Part shown: piece after piece, positions 56,117 through 64,000 of the stretch
Layout: each line of letters starts with the position of its first letter
How positions within the stretch are numbered: position 1 is the first letter of the stretch
Source: Pseudoneurospora amorphoporcata
Lineage: Eukaryota; Ascomycota; Sordariomycetes; Sordariales; Sordariaceae
Direction of reading: 5' to 3'
DNA: 64,000 bases
NCBI GenBank assembly: GCA_033297205.1
Contig: MU859095.1
Span: 1 to 64,000 of the forward strand
Program-made: the position numbers and the translations under genes
Notes under the pieces: model-generated
Database searches by the model: none
Told to the model about the DNA's origin: nothing
The model's input: only the letters and a program-made list of their open reading frames with translations

Positions 56117-58784
56117 GGTCGATGTGTGTTTATGACGCGCTATGTGTGGAATGCTCGTTTTGGTAATCGTGAAGAGGCTGATTATATGTGCAAATGTGTG
56201 GTTGTATGGTTCATTTGACTCTTTGGTCTTGGTATTCGTTTTTGGTGTTGTTGGTTGTTGGGGTTCAAGGGACCAAAGTGACGCTGTCGCCATTCGGACG
56301 ATGCCCTGTAAAGTCGGGACTTGGAGCACCGAACGTAAACAAACAGCCCCACCCCCGCATTCCAAGCATGTGGGCCGTAGAGTACCTGGCACGCGGCCAG
56401 TCATTAGAATAAGTAGTCGGTACTGGCTTGATCGTGCTCTCCTCACGTGGATTGAGGTACCTTCTACCTACCTTAGGTAGCTCAACGGTTCTTGGCACCC
56501 ACCCTCTTGTATCTTTGCCATCTTCACTTGTAGTAACTGAAAGGAAAACATCGAGATAAGGTCCCCTGAGAGCTTTGATCTCAGGCGTTCCAAGGCCACG
56601 TCCATCACAGCATCTGGAATGACCGATAGCCTGGGATGAAGAGTCCGGGACGAAGCCGGGAGACCCATCAGAAGACCCCCACCTTGTGCAATCCACCCGC
56701 ACCCGCCAGCCTTCCGATTTCCGAATGGACGGCATCCCCGACCTCCGTTGTTTTACTTTGACCGTCGGGTGTCCGCTCCGCCCACAATTGGCAGTTTCAC
56801 TTTGCAACTAACGTGCAACTAGACAATGGCATTCGGCGGTGTACAGCAGCGGCTGCCAGGTGCAAGTTGCCGTGGCCTTTCCACGTGTTCTGTCCCGCGG
56901 TGAGCCCGGCGAGAGCTCGGGGACGTGAACCTCTTCCGTTTCCTTCCTTTGACCATCACCGCTGAGGTGTGTCATTGTCGACATTCCCACTAATACCTTA
57001 CCTAGCCTGTGTCTATCAAGCCCGAACATTTGCTCAAGCGAGCCCTCCGTCATCAAGGTGTGAATTGGTACAGTCCCGCCACCATATCTGCGCCAATGCG
57101 TGCTTTTCAATGCTCAACGGGCGTGGGCACGCATCTGCGGAATCATCATCTGTGATGCAACCTCAAGCCCCTCAAAGCACACTCACTCCCACAGCACGCA
57201 CACTGCTGCTGCACTTTCATGCGACTTTCATGTCGTCTGTATACCTACACATACACTAATCGGATGTACATACGGCGTACGGTGCTGCCTCTGCGTTGTG
57301 ACCCTACTCGTCAGGGCTAGAAACGCCTCTCTGACCCTGTGCCTGGAGCCCAGACGAGCAGGTACTGCTGTAGGTAGGTACTTTGCTGCCGGTCCCTTAG
57401 TCTTGGTCTTGTGTCGACCATTCCTCATCACCATTCGCCCGTATTTACTAGCTCACCTCGCTCACTCATCCGAGAACCCCTGGAGACAACTGCGCTGGCC
57501 ATGATATTTATCATATGAAGCCCTGGTCCCTGACTTTGCCCTCTCTTGCGCCTTTGCGTATAGACGCTTGACACGACTGACAAGTGGATGCAGTACCTCA
57601 AGTTGAGAGATTGCTCTACCAGCATAGCACGGCATTAGCTAGATGCGAGATGAAATCGGCTTTTCCTCCTTGTCTGTCTATCTCACTGTCCGCCTCTACG
57701 CCGAGACCCCTGCCATTGATGTTTCCAGTCTGCGTTTGTTTCACGATCCCAACATGGACTCATGCAGCAAAAAATCCGGGGAATAGCCTGGGGTACCCGG
57801 AGCATTGCTGCCCAAGGTGCCGCTACTCTCCCCGATATCACTTGTTTTATACCAGGACGCCGAGCCGAGTGGTGGCAGACGAGTACATGTTGCGGCTTTT
57901 CTCGCTCAGAGCACTCTGGTGTCGTATGCTGACTCCCAAGAGCTATGTACATACGGTGCCCATTAACAGCGAACGTGGTACGTACCTTAAAAATGGAACC
58001 CGTCACTGAGTTGTGATCAAGTTGCGTTGCATTCCACACATATCCAGAGTGGTAGACCTTTTTTTTTTTTTTTTTTTTTTTACCTCTCATAAAAGCCGCT
58101 CAAGAGATAACGCTTCTTTCGGAATATTCTTCCTTCACCCTGCGGCTCTCCTGCGCCTTTGCACCGCCGAGCACAAAAGGATCGTATCCCGCCTGTCAGG
58201 ATAAGCTTTCGATATAGCCGATCCCAGCTTTTACACAGTGGGCAAGGTCTGTCGGCATCTTCCCATAGGTTACAGCTCCCGTCCCCCCATTGGCAACAGT
58301 CCAACCGCAGGCATTTCCTTGTCATCCCTCCCGCAGCTCTGGGAAAGGGCAAAAACGGCATCTCGGACAGAGGGATACATATATCTCGCCATCCAGCCGT
58401 TCTCTCCACACACCGAACAGCATCCATCATCTACTGGTCCATGTCCCGATCGGAATTTGGGTTCTCACCAATCCCGTGCTGAACCCTGGGTCCAATTCGC
58501 ATCAGACAGTACTATCATGACCAGCAACCAAAGGCCTTTTCAATCTCCCAGCCGGAGGTTTCTTTTGTCGTTGGTAGCGTACCACTTGTTCACCCGAAAT
58601 CCAAGGTATTTTACACCGGCATCGTCATAGCGGCATCCGCACCCCACACCTACGGCAAAACCACTTATCAGTTTATCAAGTCCGGGCTCGTCACTTTTGT
58701 TTCTTGAAGAAAAGCAACAGCAAACCGGACGCAGTGTTTTAAAAATTCACCAACTACACATAATACCAGCCTACCGAGCCCATC
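56117..58784. other. Intergenic between divergent genes
   Basis: About 2.7 kb. It includes several TAGGTA/TACCTA-type short palindromes near 56457-56480 and a T tract at 58059-58081. No gene recognised on either strand. Confidence 0.4.
58059..58081 (+). repeat. Poly(T) tract, 23 T
   Basis: An uninterrupted run of 23 thymines in intergenic DNA about 700 bases upstream of the gene at 58785. Confidence 0.9.
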
Positions 58785-59753
58785 ATGTGGCCATCAAACC
58801 CAAATATCAAAGTCATGCCCCAGGGTGCGGCACCCTCGTCCCCACCATTGTCCCCGGGCTCCAGCCGGAAGGGCAGTCCTTGGCACGGGCCAATGCCGCC
58901 ACACGGGCAACTTTCCCCTCCGCCAATGCCGTCCATCACCGTACTCCGGCCAGACGGCCTTCACGGCCCCAGCTTTAGCTTTACCCGAGCAATAGACCCG
59001 GATCAGCTTTCACCACAATCCCGCAGCACATCCTCGGCAGCCCCATCCGATTCCGACGAAGACGATCTGGGTCCAGACAGTCTTTCGCGATCCGTGCAAC
59101 CATCGCCGTCGCCGTCACGGTCGCCGTCTCCACCGCCAATCCGGCCGGGACGCATCGTGACGAATTGCAACCTCATTGTTGAGGAGATGAGTGACGGCAG
59201 CGGCGACGACGACGACAACGCCGGCGTTCCTGTAATCTATCCGGATACCATCGAGGACGCCGAATCAGAACGAAGTTGGTCTCGGTCCCGATGTCTTCGA
59301 GGAGAAGTCGATGAAAACGTCATGTACAATCTCGGCCATCTGAACTGCAGTGATGATTCCGACTCAGGAACCGACATCGAAGAGGCCGAGCACCGCGAGA
59401 TCCTGAGGCGACAGCGAGAGGAGCGGAGACGCAAGCGGATGACTTCGGGCAGCATTGGCAAGCGAACTTTCAGCGAGAGCATGGGCAGCGACTCGGAACT
59501 CGGCGATTCCAGGGAGTTTAAACGTTTCTTTAGTGCAGATGAGCTTGGCTCCTCCCCCAGCGCACGCCGCATTTACCGAAGAGTCGGTGACCGCCGCCGC
59601 GGAAGCATGCAAGTCTTGGATCCGATGCCGCCGCCGAGGATCGATGAAATTGAGGAGCCGGATTCGAGCATTGAGGAGATTCTCGTTGATCAATCAACGT
59701 GGTCTAGGGAACTGCCTTACTACGAATGTGTGATGGATATCGATTCCTCGTGA
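58785..59753 (+). CDS. Acidic, serine/proline-rich protein of unknown function
   Basis: A single exon encodes 322 residues. No domain recognised. The first 120 residues are proline/serine-rich and likely disordered. A central segment (IRPGRIVTNCNLIVEEMSDG, then VPVIYPDTIEDAESE) and the block GEVDENVMYNLGHLNCSD look more constrained. It is followed by a charged helix (EHREILRRQREERRRKRM), the motif GKRTFSESMGSDSE and an arginine-rich RRIYRRVGDRRRG. The end, ELPYYECVMDIDS, is acidic. Clustered SDSD and RSPS motifs suggest phosphorylation, and the basic stretches suggest a nuclear protein; both are inference. Single-exon frame with a true ATG and codon bias unlike the shadows on the other strand. 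Confidence 0.75.
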   Translation: MWPSNPNIKVMPQGAAPSSPPLSPGSSRKGSPWHGPMPPHGQLSPPPMPSITVLRPDGLHGPSFSFTRAIDPDQLSPQSRSTSSAAPSDSDEDDLGPDSLSRSVQPSPSPSRSPSPPPIRPGRIVTNCNLIVEEMSDGSGDDDDNAGVPVIYPDTIEDAESERSWSRSRCLRGEVDENVMYNLGHLNCSDDSDSGTDIEEAEHREILRRQREERRRKRMTSGSIGKRTFSESMGSDSELGDSREFKRFFSADELGSSPSARRIYRRVGDRRRGSMQVLDPMPPPRIDEIEEPDSSIEEILVDQSTWSRELPYYECVMDIDSS

Positions 59754-61407
59754 GCGGCATGAAGCCTTCGTCTGATGGGCCTCCCACAGACAGCGGTATT
59801 CGGCCAAAACAACAAACCTTTTTGTATCAACTGAAGACCGGTCTGACGACTTTACGAAAACAACGAACTAATGAACATGATATAGAAAGAAGCACAAAGG
59901 GGCAATGGATACCACGATAGACATGAATGGCGATGATGATATCCCAAGACAAACTACGATAGTAGGTGGGCGTTATGGTCTTCACTCTACAAGAGAATAA
60001 CGTGGACCGGGGGCAAAGGATCGACTTTCATACAACACAACGGCTTTGCATTTCTCAAGCTAGCGGTTTCGACATGGGGGTTTACCGTGGAGTACGGATG
60101 CTTCCTGGTTTAGGAGTTGGTCTTATAGCGTGCAAAGGAGCTTGCGACTGCATCAATACTTATGATGGGACTGCATTGAGAAAACGGATCAGTCTTTGTT
60201 GGGTACAATGACATATTTACCATACGAGTTCTATGAACGGCAGATTTGGGCCGTTATAAAAGGCTTTTGCTCAACCATCAATCATCTTCTTGTATTCGAA
60301 GATTTCCCATTTCCTCTCATATTACGAACCGGGTTGGCTTTTGGAGTATCAAGGATATCAAGCTCTGGCTCATATACAGCATAGTCACGTAAAGAGGTAA
60401 ATGTATGTTATAGCTCTCTGTTTTTGTACGGTTGAACCTTCAGGCACCCAACCTCTCAACTCCCGTCTCTCTACAAGACCACCTAATGGTCTCAGGTGTG
60501 ATACAGTGAGCTGATGAATAATCCTTCTGAGTTTGAAAGAGTGAGAAGCAAAGAAAGGTTCCAGACAAAAAGACAAGACGAATCTCACAAGTAGTCAGGC
60601 GCCGCGATTACAACTACTGATTGACTAGGAAGGCGAAGTGGATGATTGAGTGGGATGGAGCGGTCATTTGTTGCTTGAAGCAGATGACAACGACATGATG
60701 GGGCTCTGGGCAATATGAGAAATCGTAGTGAACAAAATTTCCATCTCTTCGAACCGAATGACGCATGTGTCCGACTCTATTCTACAGTGTATGCGTTTGA
60801 TGGAGTGCTATTTGCGATAACTTCCTAAGGGCGCCACATCCAGCTTGTACACTAGCAATCTTACATGGATATACACTGTAAACAGGTGTGGCTTAGCCAA
60901 TGAACACGTCGCGTTGCGCGCTCAAATAGAGCGTGAATGTCTGCGTTACAGCCACATCCCCGAGAGCAGGTCGGTGGATGGCGAAACCGATTTAGATGCT
61001 GTTCATGAAAGAACAACTTCAACTTCGGGTCGAAGTCCAATCGCTTACAACGCCTTCCCGTAATCTTCCATCGAAACTCCAAAGCCGCAACTAATAATAC
61101 CAGTATATTCTCCAGTAGTTCTTGGGAAGGTAGCAAACCCCCGGGCACGTTTTCAATTGCGAATGCCTGCTGATTTCTAAAGCTGCGCAGGACTGTTCAG
61201 TAGTACCGTACCGCATCGACAGAGCCTCGCGAACGTACCTATATATTTGGAAGTTTCTGTCTCGCCATCCGCTTTCTCCCTCATACCTATCGCCCAGGCA
61301 ATAACACGTAGCTCCTGCTGTCGATATTCTGCTCAACCATCTCGATTGTGCGATCACGGTCTAAAAGAACTCGGGACACCAGACTTAGGGTGCACAAAGA
61401 AACCACA
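59754..61407. other. Intergenic and TAF12 leader
   Basis: About 1.65 kb between two + strand genes. No supported gene; short frames lack conserved features. Confidence 0.4.
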
Positions 61408-64000
61408 ATGAATCAAGTGCCCGGTCAAGGCCAGCCCGGCCAGGGGCCGGCGCAGCCCAACACTCAACCTCCCGGTGTCGCTCCCAGGCCACAGTCAGCC
61501 ATAATGATACGTCCCGAACAGATACCAAGCATCCAGTTCTTGACCGCCGAAGAAAAGACCAGCTATCAAACCGGATTGGCCACATACTGGAAGACATTTG
61601 AGGAACATCCCGAAGGATCGCAAGAGAAGCTTCAGGCTAGGCGTAGTATCGAGTCGTTTAGCAAGATGCTGCAGGAAAAGTTGGTGCAGAAGAAGCAGGA
61701 ACATGCGCGATTCGTGCAAATGAAACAACAGCAGTTGCGACAGCAACAACTGCAGCAGCAGCAGAATCAACAGGCACAGCCTCAGGGACAGCCTCAGGGA
61801 CAACCATCACCACAACAGCAGCAACAACAACAGCCTGGCCAACAACAGCCCGGTCAAGTACAGCAACAGCAGCTCCAACAGCAACAACAGCTACAACAAC
61901 AGCAACAGCAACAACCACCCCAGCACCAGATCCAGGCCAAACAACCACTTCAGCAGCAACAACCACCACAAATGCAGCAGCAACAGGGCCAACAGCAACT
62001 GCCCCAACAAGGTGGGCAGACTCCACAGCTCGGCAGTGTTCAGCAATCACCGACACCGTCGCAGATCGCTCCCGGTACTCCCGTGAACACCGCAGGCGTT
62101 GTTCGTCCAGCACAGCCCGCTACAGCATCGGGACAGCCAAACAAGCCTGCCATTCCCCAGGTTGTCTTTCAACACGTTCAGGCACTGCAATGGAATGTAC
62201 CTTCAAACATACCCGCCCAGGAACACGAGAAATGGAAACAGGAGAGCAGGAACAGGTACATGAGGGCGTTCCTGGGCCTCCACAGCAGCAACACGACGCT
62301 GGTAAATCTTATGAGCCTTATGGAGGAACGGAGGAACACCCAGAAGCCTTTCACTCCTGAAGAGCAACAGAGTTTGTTGAACCGCAAAGCGATGGCAGAG
62401 AAGTCGTTCAACGACTCCAAGTACATTTGCAACCAAATGCGCCAGACACTAGCGAAGCCTCCTCATAACACCCCGCTAACGCTTCCGATGCCGGGATCTG
62501 GGAACAAGGCCGTCCCAATTGCGGCGAGCACTACGCCGATGCAGAACCAAGCACGACCGCAACAACAAGGCCAGCAACCTCAGGCGGCCCCTCACCAAGG
62601 ACAAACACAGGTTCAAGGTCAAGCACCCGCTCAAGTTCAAGGTCAAGGCCCAAACTTGGGTGCTGGAACGGCATCATCCACAGCCGCCATGAACGCCGCT
62701 ATCCAAGCGGCCAAAAACGCTGGACAGATGGCGGGTGTGGGTGGGATGCCCTCACAACAAGGAGCGCAACCATCCCCTGCACCCTCTCACTCACCTCAAA
62801 TCGCCGCCAATCAGTTGCAACAGCATCAACAAATGCAGCACCAACAGCAGCAACCACAGCAGCCGCAGCAGCAGCAACAACCGCAACATCAACAGCAGCA
62901 GCAGCAGCAGCAACAACAACAAACGCAAACCCCTATTCAACCACAGGGGCAACCTCAAGGGCAGCCACAGCAAGCGCAGCCGCATCTGGCACCCGCCACC
63001 CAAACTCCGACCGCCCAAGCTGCTATCCCGCAACAGCAACAGCCGCAGCAGGCCGCCCAGAACCTTATTAAAACCGAGCCTGGCTCACAGCCCACTCCTG
63101 TGCCTACGCCCATCAACACGGCAATTCCTTCTGGCATGGTTGGCGTACAAGCAACTGGAACGCCCACCCAAATCTCGCAACGCCATCAGACTCCACAGCG
63201 GACGCCCAACCAGCCGCTCTCGCACGCGGCGGCTATGAACCTCGCGGGCCAGCAACGTGCCGGATCTATACCCGCTACCAACGTGCCTACACCGGGCGGC
63301 ACGCCTGCAACTGTTCCGGGCAGCGTGGCGGGTTCAACGCAAGGACATCCCCACGCCCACCCCAACGCTATGCCGCAGACCATCCAGGCATCCAAGTTCC
63401 CCATCGCCAAGACCCTCCCCGAAAAGGCGACTCAGGTTCCCACGCCCGTTGCAGGCCCACCTGGTCGTCCGACTCTTACCGGTGGCACAGCTGGTGTCGG
63501 CGTCATGAATCAGCCCGTGTTGCAGAAGACCCCGGCCTATCAGCTTGAAGGCGAGGGTGAGAGGGTTCTGAACAAGAAGAAGCTGGACGATCTGGTGCGG
63601 CAGGTGTGCGGTGGTACGGCTGAGGGCCAGGATGGAAATCTCTTGACACCTGAGGTTGAGGAGGTACGTTCTTCGGAACCTCTTTATTCTCTTTTTTTTT
63701 GCTCCTTCGATCCGCGGCAGTCCGCGGTCCATCTTTCCACCTCTGCAAACTCACAAATTCGTTACCCCACAATCAGATAAGCTAACATGACATTATAGTC
63801 GGTCCTTGGTCTCGCCGATTCCTTCACGGAGAGCGTCCTCCACGCGGCCTCCCGCAACGCCAAGGAGAGAGGGTCCAAGGTTCTCGAGATCCGCGACATC
63901 CAGCTCGTTTTGGAGCGCACCTACAACATCCGTATCCCTGGCTACTCTAGTGACGAGCTCAGGACGGTGCGCAAGGTGCAGCCCAATGCGCAGTGGATCA
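61408..64000 (+). CDS. taf12: TAF12, TFIID/SAGA histone-fold subunit (partial, runs off window)
   Basis: Exon 1 is 61408-63663 (752 codons) and exon 2 starts at 63799 and continues past the window. Most of the protein is a glutamine/proline-rich low-complexity region. An N-terminal helix block (QFLTAEEKTSYQTGLATYWK) and a middle block (WNVPSNIPAQEHEKWKQESR, RAFLGLHSSNTTLVNLMSLM) are constrained. The histone fold starts before the splice (LNKKKLDDLVRQVCGG, LLTPEVEE) and goes on in exon 2 (SVLGLADSFTESVLHAASRN, then KVLEIRDIQLVLERTYNI). That pairing fits TAF12, which dimerises with TAF4 in TFIID and with Ada1 in SAGA. The 135-nt intron (63664-63798) has a GTACGT donor, a GCTAAC branch site and a TAG acceptor. 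The start ATG precedes NQVPGQGQPGQ. Confidence 0.9.

Noticed and set aside
62735..63238. + strand frame of 167 codons rich in Ser/Asn/Arg
   Set aside because: Out-of-phase reading of the CAA/CAG-rich TAF12 coding sequence.

Overview
This window is nuclear DNA of a filamentous ascomycete, most likely Neurospora or a very close Sordariaceae relative. The grounds are: genes of about 0.25-3.1 kb coding length with short introns (45-141 nt) carrying CTAAC/CTGAC branch sites; pyrimidine-rich leaders; serine- and glutamine-rich proteins typical of Neurospora; and repeats whose copies differ almost only by C-to-T or G-to-A transitions at CpA, the mark of repeat-induced point mutation (RIP). I find 17 protein genes, one of them running off the right edge. 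No rRNA, CRISPR array or intact transposase gene is visible. Exon boundaries were placed by reading splice signals; every complete model gives an intact frame. Layout. 1-2.4 kb: repeat-rich edge with a RIP-diverged foldback element and a 36-A tract. 2.4-5.7 kb (-): nma111, a nuclear HtrA-like protease. 8.3-9.5 kb (-): a mitochondrial K+/H+ exchange-related protein. 11.5-12.8 kb (+): an Srf1-like four-helix membrane protein. 14.3-17.0 kb (+): cullin-1, the SCF ubiquitin ligase scaffold. 17.6-20.0 kb: a large ATTTT microsatellite with an assembly gap, then four adjacent TA-flanked short inverted-repeat elements. 20.1-20.9 kb (-): a secreted cyanovirin-N homology lectin. 24.9-27.1 kb (+): a TBC-domain protein that lacks both catalytic fingers. 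28.4-30.3 kb (-): a fringe-like glycosyltransferase. 32.9-36.1 kb (-): a Zn2Cys6 transcription factor with a long CAA-encoded polyglutamine. 36.8-40.1 kb (-): the NatB auxiliary subunit Mdm20/Naa25. 40.8-41.2 kb (-): the 79-residue twin CX9C protein Cox23, in three small exons. 43.9-45.5 kb (+): a GPI-anchored GH76 (Dfg5/Dcw1) cell-wall enzyme. 46.7-49.1 kb (+): a lysine-rich protein of unknown function. 50.5-51.5 kb (-): a Fig1-family membrane protein. 54.3-55.1 kb (+): a DsbA/FrnE-like oxidoreductase. 55.2-56.1 kb (-): the DASH kinetochore subunit Spc34. 58.8-59.8 kb (+): an acidic, serine-rich unknown. 61.4-64.0 kb (+): TAF12, truncated by the window. The genes are mostly unrelated housekeeping functions (protein turnover, N-terminal acetylation, mitochondria, cell wall, chromosome segregation, transcription) with no biosynthetic cluster or operon-like logic. 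The points that most deserve a second look are the array of four TA-flanked elements, the RIP-diverged foldback, the finger-less TBC protein, an in-frame presequence-like extension upstream of nma111, a 17-nt microexon in cullin-1 and a GC-AG intron in mdm20.
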